Assembly (NCBI RefSeq): GCF_000422825.1
Contig: NZ_AUGU01000013.1
Location: 496,001 to 560,000 of the forward strand
Length of the DNA stretch: 64,000 bases
Direction: 5' to 3'
DNA from: Nocardioides insulae DSM 17944
GTDB lineage: Bacteria; Actinomycetota; Actinomycetes; Propionibacteriales; Nocardioidaceae
The notes below the pieces were generated by a model. That model made no database searches, was not told the DNA's origin, and was given only the letters and a program-made list of their open reading frames with translations. Positions 43,151 through 50,471 of the stretch are shown here, one piece after another (the stretch's first letter is position 1; every line of letters starts with the position of its first letter). A program made the position numbers and the translations under genes.

Positions 43151-43182
43151 CCCGCGAGCCTATCCGCCTACCCTGGTCGGCT
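43151..43182. promoter_or_regulatory. 32-base divergent leaderless promoter region
   Basis: TAGGCT (43162-43157, minus) is six bases before the FAH GTG; TACCCT (43169-43174, plus) is eight bases before the GTG at 43183. Neither gene has a Shine-Dalgarno. Confidence 0.45.
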
Positions 43183-44055
43183 GTGGAGGTGCTGGACCGG
43201 GAGACCTGGGCGGAGCGGGCTGCGACACACGAGCGACGCATCGCGGCGTACGTCGATCCGCACCTCTCCCGACGCCGCGACCGGGTCAAGCACCCCGTCT
43301 TCGACTTCCTGTTCACCTACTACTCGCTGCGCCCGGCGCAACTGCGCCGCTGGCACCCCGGCCACGGCGTCGCGCTCACGGACGCACCGGAGTACGCCGA
43401 CCTCAAGGGGTACGGCCCTGCTGCCACCGGCGACACCTCGGTCACGGTGACCGAGGGCCACCTCGCTTCCCAGCAACCACTCGTCACCGCCACCCACCGA
43501 CTGCTGACCGCGACAGCGGGCCGCCCCGCGCACTTCGGGTGCTTCGGGCTGCACGAGTGGGCGATGGTCTACCGCCTCACCGAGGACGAGACCCGGCACG
43601 CGGCCTGGCCGCTGCGCCTGGGCCCGGACGGCACCGATCGGGTGGTCGAGGGTCACCGGATCGCGTGCAGCCACTTCGACGCCTACCGCTTCTTCACCCC
43701 GCCCGCCCGTCCGCTCAACACCCTCTCCCCCGGCCGCGAGGATCGGGCCGCCTTCGAGCAGCCCGGCTGTCTGCACGCCGGCATGGATCTGTACAAGCAC
43801 GCCTTCCGGCTCCTACCGCTGGTGTCCAGCGATCTGGTCGCCGACTGCTTCGAGCTCGCCTGGGAAATCCGGGTGATGGACATGCGCGCCGCGCCGTACG
43901 ACCTGATCGCGCTGGGGTTGGAGCCGATCCGGATCGAGACCACCGACGGCAAGCGGGAGTACGCCGAGGCACAGCGCGTCTTCAGCGAGCGTGCTGCCCC
44001 CATCCGTCAGCGACTCATTGAAGAGTGCGAGAGGCTGCTTGCTAGTTCCTGTTGA
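43183..44055 (+). CDS. Actinobacterial conserved protein, often called 3-methyladenine DNA glycosylase; foreign 3' end
   Basis: A 290-aa protein of a family widespread in actinobacteria and often labelled 3-methyladenine DNA glycosylase, without strong evidence I know of. It has HPVFDFLFTYYSLRPAQLRRW, HEWAMVYR and HFDAYRFFTP. No metal or helix-hairpin-helix signature is seen. Its last 211 bases before 43992 are repeated at 46475-46685; the final 64 bases differ from the native end (ERAAPIRQRLIEECERLLASSC, cut here against ERAAPLRARLIAECERLMARADFSAD downstream), so the 3' end came with the inserted DNA. Confidence 0.8.
   Translation: MEVLDRETWAERAATHERRIAAYVDPHLSRRRDRVKHPVFDFLFTYYSLRPAQLRRWHPGHGVALTDAPEYADLKGYGPAATGDTSVTVTEGHLASQQPLVTATHRLLTATAGRPAHFGCFGLHEWAMVYRLTEDETRHAAWPLRLGPDGTDRVVEGHRIACSHFDAYRFFTPPARPLNTLSPGREDRAAFEQPGCLHAGMDLYKHAFRLLPLVSSDLVADCFELAWEIRVMDMRAAPYDLIALGLEPIRIETTDGKREYAEAQRVFSERAAPIRQRLIEECERLLASSC
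43781..43991 (+). repeat. Direct repeat, left copy (211 bp)
   Basis: Matches 46475-46685 at 210 of 211 bases; the one difference is CGGCTCCTACCG here against CGGCTACTACCG there. It flanks the insertion on its left side and lies within the intact gene. Confidence 0.9.
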
Positions 44056-44884
44056 GTCCGTACTGACGACTAAGTAGCGCGCGTTTGAAGTGCGCCTCCG
44101 CCCGGTCAACCTCCTCTGCCGGGACGCTTGGACCGAACACACGCAGGATGCTGTATTGGAAGTGACGGGCGTGCTCGGCGTCGCGTCCTGCCAACTCTCG
44201 GAGGGCAAGGTTGCCGCCGTGACCGTCATGCGCGTAATGACTCCACCGGCCAAGGAGCCGCTCCCTACCGTCTGCCTTGCCAATGTAGAGATGCCCCGTA
44301 CTGGTGTCAGCAATGAGGTAGATGCCCTGCACGACCGCGAGCGCGCTACGCCAATCGGCGTAGCGCGAGTCCTCACCCACCACGTCTTGAAGCTCGGCGT
44401 GAGAGATGACGAAGTGGTCAAAGCCGGGAAACGGGACCTTGCTGGGGTCGGCAATCTCGACCACGGGAAAGCCAACGGCGGAGGTCCCCTTCTTTGCCCA
44501 ATTGACCGTATCCCCGGACCACTCGACCACGAGCCGGTCAGCCATGCTGCCCAGCACGCCAGACGGCCTTAGGTCGAAGAATCGGAGCCGTTCTGTCCGC
44601 TCCTGGCCTACCTCACCGTGGTTCTCATACGCAGTGACGAAGCGTGAGCGTCTGCCACCGTCCGCCATGAAGATCAGCCAGATGGGCTCGGGTGACTTGC
44701 CGATCTTGTTCACGTGACTCTGCGTACGCGTGTAGGTCCAAAGCTTCCCTGACGTCAGGTCACTCCGTGACTTCAACGAGTCTGGCGTTGAGCCGTAGGT
44801 ATGCCGGACCACACGCACGTCACGCGGATCAATGTCAGCGACCGCTAGGAGATGCCCAAGGTTGAGTTCGCCGGTGACAGCCAC
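44042..44884 (-). CDS. GIY-YIG nuclease-domain protein with novel N-terminal region
   Basis: A 280-aa protein of lower GC than its neighbours. The C-terminal 95 residues are a GIY-YIG nuclease domain: G187-I-Y, Y200-I-G, Arg213, His217, Glu263 and Asn278 fit the catalytic set. The first 180 residues I do not recognise; they include LWTYTRTQSHVNKIGKSPEP and FPGFDHFVISHAELQ. Start is the GTG at 44884. It is alone in the inserted segment with an IS3 element, no methylase is visible, so whether it serves defence, repair or a lost mobile element is open. Confidence 0.75.
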   Translation of the reverse strand: MAVTGELNLGHLLAVADIDPRDVRVVRHTYGSTPDSLKSRSDLTSGKLWTYTRTQSHVNKIGKSPEPIWLIFMADGGRRSRFVTAYENHGEVGQERTERLRFFDLRPSGVLGSMADRLVVEWSGDTVNWAKKGTSAVGFPVVEIADPSKVPFPGFDHFVISHAELQDVVGEDSRYADWRSALAVVQGIYLIADTSTGHLYIGKADGRERLLGRWSHYAHDGHGGNLALRELAGRDAEHARHFQYSILRVFGPSVPAEEVDRAEAHFKRALLSRQYGLNRN

Positions 44885-45107
44885 CGACCTAGCGTAGCTT
44901 TACGTTGTTGCCCATTGACGTAAGCCGGTAGCGCGCTCAGCTATCCCAGGGGGCGCGTCAGTGCCCAGGTGCGCCCTGACGGCGTGTCTCGCAACATCTG
45001 TGAGCGTACGCAAACTGGCCCGCTCCGGCGAGTGACTCAATCGCTTGCTCCGGCCTTGAATCGCCCCGGCTCTGATGGAGGCTCTCAATCCATGGAGGAT
45101 GAGAGTC

Positions 45108-45427
45108 ATGGCAGCACCGAAGAAGTACCCCGACGAGTTGCGTGAGCGGGCCACCCGGATGGCCGTCGAGCTCCGGCAGGACCCGGCCACGAAGCACGGT
45201 GCGATCAACCGCGTGGCCGAGCGGCTCGGCATGCATCCCGAGACCCTGCGCAACTGGGTCCGGCAGGCCGAGATCGACGGCGGTGTCCGGCCCGGCACCA
45301 CGTCAGCGGAGGTGAGCGGATCGCGAAGCTCGAGCAGGAGAACCGCGAGCTGCGGCGGGCGAACCACATTCTGAAGACGTCCGCGGCTTTCTTCGCGGCG
45401 GAGCTCGACCGCCCCGCCCCCAAGTAG
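45108..45427 (+). pseudogene. IS3-family transposase OrfA, frameshifted
   Basis: The helix-turn-helix part is intact (KKYPDELRERATRMAVEL, GMHPETLRNWVRQAEIDGG). After about codon 70, near 45316, the frame is lost; the usual leucine-zipper part RIAKLEQENRELRRANHIL and the end ELDRPAPK-stop continue in another frame to 45427. One base missing in GAGGTGAGCGG would explain it. This is earlier than the normal IS3 programmed slip, so I call it a mutation. Confidence 0.75.
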
Positions 45428-45456
45428 TCGCCTACATCAACGCCCATCGCCACGAC

Positions 45457-46401
45457 GTGGTTGACGGGCGCGAGGTCGGGGTCGAGCCGATCTGCGCTGT
45501 GCTGAAGAAGGCCGGCGTGCAGATCGCCCCGAGCAGTTACTACGCATCGAAGATCAGGCCGCCGTCGGCACGCGCGATCCGTGGTGCCGAGCTGGTCGAG
45601 GACATCAAGGTCGCCGACAAGGCCAACCTGGGTGTCTACGGCGCACGGAAGATCCATGCCGAGCTCAACCGCGAGGGCGTCAAGGTCGCCCGCTGCACGA
45701 TCGAGCGGCTGATGAGGGCCAAGGGATTGCGCGGGATCCCGCGGGAGAAGACCCGCAAGACCACCATCGGCGACGGCGCGGAGACCGAGCGGCCCGAGGA
45801 CCTGGTGAAGCGGAAGTTCGTCGCGACCGGGCCGAACCAACTGTGGGTGGCCGACCTGACCTACGTCAGGACGCACGCCGGCTGGACCTACGTTGCGTTC
45901 GTCCTGGACGTCTTCAGCCGGATGATCGTGGGCTGGCAGGTGTCGACCAGTCTGCGCACCGACCTCGCGTTGGACACCCTCGACATGGGCCTGTGGAACC
46001 GACAGCGCGCCGGTCAGGACGTCACCGGCCTGGTCCATCACAGCGACAGAGGAGTCCAGTATCGAGCGATTCGCTACACCGAACGGCTCGCCGAAGCCGA
46101 GGTCGTCGCATCGGTCGGATCCCGCGGCGACAGCTACGACAATGCGATGGCCGAGGCGCTCAACTCGCTGTTCAAGGCCGAGTGCATCCGCAACCCGGTC
46201 ATGCGGCCCAAGGGCGGCTGGAAGAACGCCACCGACGTCGAGATCGCCGTCGCCGAATACGTCGACTGGTTCAACCACCGACGCCTGCATGGCGAGATCG
46301 GGCTCGTCCCGCCCGCCGAGTTCGAGGCCAACCACTGGGCCAGCATCACGCCCGAGCACTACCCTGAAACACCCGTCCCGACCGGGGCTGGTTCCAAGTA
46401 A
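45457..46401 (+). CDS. IS3-family transposase OrfB (integrase core)
   Basis: A 314-aa DDE transposase subunit. An HTH_21-type region (NLGVYGARKIHAELNREG) precedes the rve integrase core with Asp133 (VADLTYV), Asp197 (HHSDRGVQY) and Glu233 (MAEALNS), 35 residues apart as usual. The catalytic set is intact. The open frame extends upstream of the GTG at 45457 to about 45424, as expected for production by frameshifting from orfA; since orfA is broken, the element may be immobile. Confidence 0.92.
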   Translation: MVDGREVGVEPICAVLKKAGVQIAPSSYYASKIRPPSARAIRGAELVEDIKVADKANLGVYGARKIHAELNREGVKVARCTIERLMRAKGLRGIPREKTRKTTIGDGAETERPEDLVKRKFVATGPNQLWVADLTYVRTHAGWTYVAFVLDVFSRMIVGWQVSTSLRTDLALDTLDMGLWNRQRAGQDVTGLVHHSDRGVQYRAIRYTERLAEAEVVASVGSRGDSYDNAMAEALNSLFKAECIRNPVMRPKGGWKNATDVEIAVAEYVDWFNHRRLHGEIGLVPPAEFEANHWASITPEHYPETPVPTGAGSK

Positions 46402-46474
46402 CCGAGCCTCCACGAAACCCGGGGCGATTCACATCCATCCGACCTCCCTTTTCAAGAGACTGCGACCGTAGCGT

Positions 46475-46761
46475 GCATGGATCTGTACAAGCACGCCTTC
46501 CGGCTACTACCGCTGGTGTCCAGCGATCTGGTCGCCGACTGCTTCGAGCTCGCCTGGGAAATCCGGGTGATGGACATGCGCGCCGCGCCGTACGACCTGA
46601 TCGCGCTGGGGTTGGAGCCGATCCGGATCGAGACCACCGACGGCAAGCGGGAGTACGCCGAGGCACAGCGCGTCTTCAGCGAGCGGGCGGCCCCGCTGCG
46701 CGCACGCCTGATCGCCGAGTGCGAGCGCCTGATGGCCCGGGCCGACTTCAGCGCGGACTGA
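46475..46761 (+). pseudogene. Displaced native 3' end of the 43183 gene
   Basis: The first 211 bases repeat 43781-43991; the rest encodes the family-like tail ERAAPLRARLIAECERLMAR and ends at a TGA. It can be read as a 94-aa frame from ATG 46477 (MDLYKHAFRLLPLV), but lacks two thirds of the gene and has no visible start signals. It is best seen as the original C-terminus, cut off by insertion. Confidence 0.85.
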
Positions 46762-46859
46762 GCGGGGACCTCTCGGCCCCGGGTCCCGATCAGGTCGTGT
46801 CCCTCGGTAGGTCGCGCGGCCAATCGATACCGCCCGAGGCCCTGGTCACCGGGGAAATG

Positions 46860-46897
46860 CACCGCGCCGGTGCCCCCTGAGGGGCACCGGCGCGGTG
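46860..46897. terminator. Perfect 17-bp hairpin
   Basis: Arms CACCGCGCCGGTGCCCC and its complement with loop CTGA. It lies between the displaced gene end and the convergent FMN reductase, and probably terminates both. Confidence 0.85.
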
Positions 46898-46913
46898 GCG
46901 GAACCGAGCGGGA

Positions 46914-47456
46914 TCAGGCGATGCCCTCGTACGCCGCCAGCTTGGCGACGGCGGCGGCGAACTGGGCGACGACCTCGGCGTCCTCAGCCGGGTCGGTGCC
47001 CCAGGCGAAGGCGTGGGAGAGCTCGATGTCCTCGATCACGTTGGCGCCGGCGACCTTCGCCGAGCGGCGGGTGTCCTGGTGCGCCCAGGTCCCGCCGTAC
47101 TGACCACCGGCGGCGCCGACGACGGCGACGGCCTTGCCCTTGATGGCGCCCTCGCCGAACGGGCGGGAAGCCCAGTCGATGGCGTTGTTGAGGACGGCGG
47201 GCATGGTGCCGTTGTACTCCGGCAGGACGAACAGGATGCGGTCGGCCTCGGCGACCTCCTGGCGGAACTTGCGGACGGCCGGGGCGACGTCGTCGGTGTC
47301 GATGTCCTCGTTGTAGAAGGGCAGGTGCTCGAGGCCCTCGGCGATCTCGATCGCCACGCCGGCGGGGGCGTCGGCGAGAACGGCGTCGAGGATCTTCCGG
47401 TTGACGGACTCGGCACGAAGGCTGCCGACGAGGGCGAGGACGCGGATGTCAGACAC
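46914..47456 (-). CDS. NADPH-dependent FMN reductase family protein
   Basis: A 180-aa flavodoxin-fold reductase: phosphate-binding LVGSLRAESVNRK, then LFVLPEYNGTMPAVLNNAIDWASRP (the family PEYNxxxPxxLKNxIDW motif, here split by residue changes), and VGAAGGQYGG. It would reduce FMN, quinones or azo compounds. The GTG at 47456 has TGGAG at five bases; the longer ATG at 47471 lacks a ribosome-binding site. Confidence 0.92.
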   Translation of the reverse strand: MSDIRVLALVGSLRAESVNRKILDAVLADAPAGVAIEIAEGLEHLPFYNEDIDTDDVAPAVRKFRQEVAEADRILFVLPEYNGTMPAVLNNAIDWASRPFGEGAIKGKAVAVVGAAGGQYGGTWAHQDTRRSAKVAGANVIEDIELSHAFAWGTDPAEDAEVVAQFAAAVAKLAAYEGIA

Positions 47457-47530
47457 GTGGGCTCCAGACATGAGTGATTGAAGAGCGGACCATCGATGCC
47501 CAACGCGGAACTCCGTCGTTCGCATCCCGA

Positions 47531-48094
47531 TCAGAGCGTGATCTGCCCCACGTGAGCCCGGATGCCGCCGACGATCAGGGCCACCCCGAGCTCGAAGTCG
47601 GACCCCTCACGCGGGTCGTCCTCGATCGCGCCGGCACTGCCCGCCTGCAGATGGGTCTGTTCGTCGAGGGTGTGGCCCAGCACGAAGTGGAGCACCGTGC
47701 CGGCCGCCGTCGGGACCAGACCCTCGGGCACTCCCCCGCCCGCGAGCGCGGCCGCGAGGTCGTCGTACGGCGCGCGAGCACCCAGGTCGAAGGCCCTCAC
47801 CGTGGAGACGAGTTCCGCACCGTCTCGGTAGCCGAGCAGGGCCTCGCGCAGGTTGGCGGCGATGCCGGCCACGCGCACCTCCCACGGCCCCTCGGCCACC
47901 GGCCGCGCGCCCCGCCGCAGGATCTCGTCGGCGACCGCGGCCAGCAGGGTCTGCTTGTTCGCGAAGTGGTGGTAGAGAGCGCTGGGCTGGACACCCAACT
48001 CCTGGCCGAGACGGCGCATGGTGAGGTCGGCCAGCCCGTAGGAGTCGAGGACGTCGACGGCACGCCCGATCACGTCGGCCCGGTGATAGCCCAC
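47531..48094 (-). CDS. bioQ: TetR-family biotin regulator BioQ
   Basis: A 187-aa TetR-type repressor. The N-terminal helix-turn-helix has LTMRRLGQELGVQPSALYHHFANKQTLL. It is divergent from bioYMN, and two TGAAC-N3-GTTCA sites lie between them, matching the known BioQ box of actinobacteria. I therefore call it BioQ by sequence type, operator and context. The GTG at 48094 has GGAGGAG upstream; the longer open frame covers the operator. Confidence 0.88.
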   Translation of the reverse strand: MGYHRADVIGRAVDVLDSYGLADLTMRRLGQELGVQPSALYHHFANKQTLLAAVADEILRRGARPVAEGPWEVRVAGIAANLREALLGYRDGAELVSTVRAFDLGARAPYDDLAAALAGGGVPEGLVPTAAGTVLHFVLGHTLDEQTHLQAGSAGAIEDDPREGSDFELGVALIVGGIRAHVGQITL

Positions 48095-48149
48095 AGGACT
48101 CCTCCCTCCGCCGGTCACCGATTGACCGGATCCGGATCCCACCCTAACC

Positions 48150-48179
48150 TGAACGTCGTTCAGTCCTGAACGCCGTTCA
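48150..48179. promoter_or_regulatory. Two BioQ operators in tandem
   Basis: TGAACGTCGTTCA (48150-48162) and TGAACGCCGTTCA (48167-48179) are 13-bp dyads of the TGAACNNNGTTCA type, 17 bases apart start to start. They lie between bioQ and bioY and would control both. Confidence 0.85.
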
Positions 48180-48202
48180 CCTTTCACCCTCACGGAGCCC
48201 AC

Positions 48203-48823
48203 GTGACCCACTCAGCTGACCGCCATCGGTCCACCGACCTCGCCCTGATCGCGGCGTTCGCCGCCCTGATCGCGGTCTGCTCAGTGCTCCCGGCTCTCTA
48301 CCTCACCGGGCCGGTCCCGATCACGCTGCAGACCTTCGCCGTCATGCTCGCCGGCGCCGTCCTCGGTCCGTGGCGAGGGGTGCTCGCGGTGGCCCTCTAC
48401 CTCGTCGTCGGCTTCGCCGGGCTGCCGGTCTTCGCAGGCGGGAAGGCCGGACTCGCCGTGCTGGCCGGGCCCACGGCCGGGTACATCGTCGGCTTCCTGG
48501 CAGCTGCGATGGTGACCGGTGTGGTCGTGACGCTCGGGTCGAGACTTCGGTTCGGAAGCCGCCTGGCCCTCGGCGTCCCGCTGCTGCTCCTCGCCGCCGT
48601 ACTGGGGGTCGTGGCCAGCCACGCCTGTGGGATCGCCGGCATGGTGTGGCGCATCGACGGCATGACCTGGGCCGGCGCGTGGCACCTGGACAAGGTCTTC
48701 TGGCCCGGAGACCTCCTCAAGGCGGTCGCGGTCGCCCTCGTCGCAGCCCCGGTGCACCGGGCCTTCCCCGGGCTGCTGCGCGGAGCGCACCCCGCGCCGG
48801 CTCCGGAGAGGGTCACCGCGTGA
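48203..48823 (+). CDS. bioY: Biotin transporter substrate-binding subunit BioY
   Basis: The S-component of the ECF biotin importer, 206 aa with about six membrane helices. Family motifs are GPVPITLQTFAVMLAGAVLG and GLPVFAGGKAGLAVLAGPTAGY (the latter read in two halves), and a GYIVGFL segment. The start is GTG at 48203 with GGAG upstream. The gene overlaps bioM by four bases. Confidence 0.95.
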   Translation: MTHSADRHRSTDLALIAAFAALIAVCSVLPALYLTGPVPITLQTFAVMLAGAVLGPWRGVLAVALYLVVGFAGLPVFAGGKAGLAVLAGPTAGYIVGFLAAAMVTGVVVTLGSRLRFGSRLALGVPLLLLAAVLGVVASHACGIAGMVWRIDGMTWAGAWHLDKVFWPGDLLKAVAVALVAAPVHRAFPGLLRGAHPAPAPERVTA

Positions 48824-49533
48824 TCGAGTTCGACCGGGCGGGCGTGCGAGTGCCGGTGGCCTCGGGCGACCTCCAGATCCTGGCGCCCACCAGCCTCAGC
48901 CTCACCGAGCAGCGGGTCGCGCTGATCGGCCCCAACGGGGCCGGCAAGTCCACCCTCGCCCGGCTCGTCAACGGGCTGGCGACCCCCAGCAGTGGCCAGG
49001 TGCGGGTCGACGGCCTCGACGTCGCCACCCGCGGCCGGGAGGTGCGCCGCCGGGTCGGATTCACCTTCACCGACCCGGCAGCCCAGTTGGTGATGCCGAC
49101 CGCCGCGGAGGACGTCGCGCTCTCCCTGCGACGGACGCACCGCCACCGGGCCGAGCGTCGCGCCGCCGCGCTCGACGTACTCGCCGACTTCGGTCTGGAG
49201 GAGTTGGCCGACCGTAGTGTCCAGACCCTCTCCGGCGGTCAGCGCCAACTGCTGGCGCTGGCCGGCGTCCTGGCCACCGCGCCCTCCGTCCTGGTCGCCG
49301 ATGAGCCGACCACCCTGCTCGACCTCGCCAACGCCCGGATGATCGGCGACCTCCTGCTCGGACTCCCCCAGCAGCTCGTGCTCGTCACTCACGACCTCGA
49401 CCTGGCCGCGCGCTGCGACCGCGCGGTGCTGGTCACCGATGGCAGGGTCGCAGCAGACGGGCCGGCCGCCGAGGTGGTCGCGCACTACCGCGCCACGGCC
49501 GGCACCGCCCGACCCGCGGGCGACCGCGGATGA
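48820..49533 (+). CDS. bioM: Biotin ECF transporter ATPase BioM
   Basis: A 237-aa ABC ATPase: Walker A LIGPNGAGKSTLARLVNGL, Q-loop FTDPAAQLVMPT (family FQNPDDQ-like), signature LSGGQRQLLALAGVL, Walker B VLVADEPTTLLD and His switch VTHDLDL. It energises biotin uptake with BioY and BioN. The GTG overlaps the bioY stop, the gene overlaps bioN by four bases. Confidence 0.94.
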   Translation: MIEFDRAGVRVPVASGDLQILAPTSLSLTEQRVALIGPNGAGKSTLARLVNGLATPSSGQVRVDGLDVATRGREVRRRVGFTFTDPAAQLVMPTAAEDVALSLRRTHRHRAERRAAALDVLADFGLEELADRSVQTLSGGQRQLLALAGVLATAPSVLVADEPTTLLDLANARMIGDLLLGLPQQLVLVTHDLDLAARCDRAVLVTDGRVAADGPAAEVVAHYRATAGTARPAGDRG

Positions 49534-50138
49534 GCACGATGCTGCTCGGCCACCACATCCCGGGCACGACGCGACTCCACCGGCTGCCGGCCGGGACCAA
49601 GCTGGGCGCGATGCTCCTCATCGGGCTGATCGTGGTCGTGGTGCGCGGCCCGGTGTCCGCGCTGGTCGCCGTCGCGATGGGGCTCGCCCTGCTCCTGTGG
49701 GCCGGTGCCGGCCTGCGGCTGACCCTCCGCGCGATCCGCGGTGTACTCGTGGTCGCGCTGTGTCTGGGCGGCTGGCTGGCCTGGCAGCAGGGTTGGGCCT
49801 CCGCCGTGGAGGGGGTCGGCGACCTGCTCGCGCTGGTGCTGGTCGCCACGGTCCTCACGCTCACCACGCCGGTCGACGAACTGCTCGACACGATCGCGCA
49901 CCGGGTGCGCTTCCTCCGCCCGCTGGGCGTGGACCCGGAGCGGGTCGCCCTCGCGTTCGGTCTGATGATCCGGGCGATCCCAGCCACCGTCGAACTCGCC
50001 GAGGAGACCCAGCGGGCCGCCCGCGCCCGCGGCCTCGAACGTTCCCTCCCCGCCCGTCTGGTCCCGCTGGTCATCCGCGTCGTAGCTCGCGCCCAGCACA
50101 CCGGGGACGCCCTGCACGCCCGCGGTCTCGGCGACTGA
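49530..50138 (+). CDS. bioN: Biotin ECF transporter transmembrane subunit BioN
   Basis: The T-component, 202 aa, with about four or five membrane segments and a cytoplasmic coupling domain carrying two Ala-Arg-Gly motifs (ARARGLERS and LHARGLG), the hallmark of EcfT proteins. It completes the bioYMN operon. Start ATG overlaps bioM (ATGA). Confidence 0.94.
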   Translation: MSTMLLGHHIPGTTRLHRLPAGTKLGAMLLIGLIVVVVRGPVSALVAVAMGLALLLWAGAGLRLTLRAIRGVLVVALCLGGWLAWQQGWASAVEGVGDLLALVLVATVLTLTTPVDELLDTIAHRVRFLRPLGVDPERVALAFGLMIRAIPATVELAEETQRAARARGLERSLPARLVPLVIRVVARAQHTGDALHARGLGD

Positions 50139-50471
50139 CCCGACCCCCTCCCCCTTGCTTGCCGACCTTTAGGGGAGCGCTTCACGTCGGAGTTTCCGAA
50201 GGTTGAGTTGCGAGTTGTGGACCGTTGAGTTGAGAGTTCCGGGGACCCAACTCAACCGCCCGGGAGGCCCCACTCAAGCGCCCACGAGGCCCAACTCAAC
50301 CGTCCGGGAGGCCCAACTCAACCGTCCGGGAGGGCCGACTCAACCGTCCGGGAGGGCCGACTCAACCGTCCGGGAGGCCCAACTCAACCGTCCGGGAGGC
50401 CCAACTCAACCGTCCACGAGGCCCCACTCAACGGAGGGGTGGGTCGGGCGGGTGGGCAGGAAGGCGAAGGG
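50139..50471. other. Intergenic region after bioN with a 22-bp tandem array
   Basis: This 333-base stretch between convergent bioN and the amidase has no gene. It holds GTTGAGTTG-type segments (about 50200-50235) that are complementary to CAACTCAAC in the array at 50246-50440, so a large hairpin is possible. It may act as a transcription barrier. Confidence 0.6.
50246..50440. repeat. Tandem repeat, eight 22-bp units plus a partial ninth
   Basis: Consensus CCCAACTCAACCGTCCGGGAG plus G, without spacers. Units start at 50246, 50268, 50290, 50312, 50334, 50356, 50378 and 50400; units 3, 4 and 7 are identical, units 5 and 6 share GCCGACTC, and units 2 and 8 have CACGAGG. A partial unit follows at 50422. 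Confidence 0.92.

Larger units (their letters stand above)
45057..46431 (+). mobile_element. IS3-family insertion sequence, about 1375 bp
   Basis: Terminal inverted repeats are clear: left TGAATCGCCCCGG, six bases, TGGAGGCTC (45057-45084); the right end (46404-46431) is its complement with a different six-base middle. Ends start TG and finish CA. It encodes orfA and orfB. The flanking bases (GGCCT on the left, CATCC on the right) do not match, so no target duplication remains. Confidence 0.9.

Noticed and set aside
43992..46474. A prophage or complete integrative element
   Set aside because: Apart from the IS3 genes and one GIY-YIG gene there is no integrase, structural, replication or transfer gene.
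46477..46761. A separate 94-aa paralogue of the 43183 protein
   Set aside because: It matches the other copy at 210 of 211 bases and then carries the native gene end; it lacks two thirds of the protein and start signals, so it is a displaced 3' end.
50246..50440. Possible CRISPR array
   Set aside because: The 22-bp units are directly joined with no unique spacers, and no cas genes are near.
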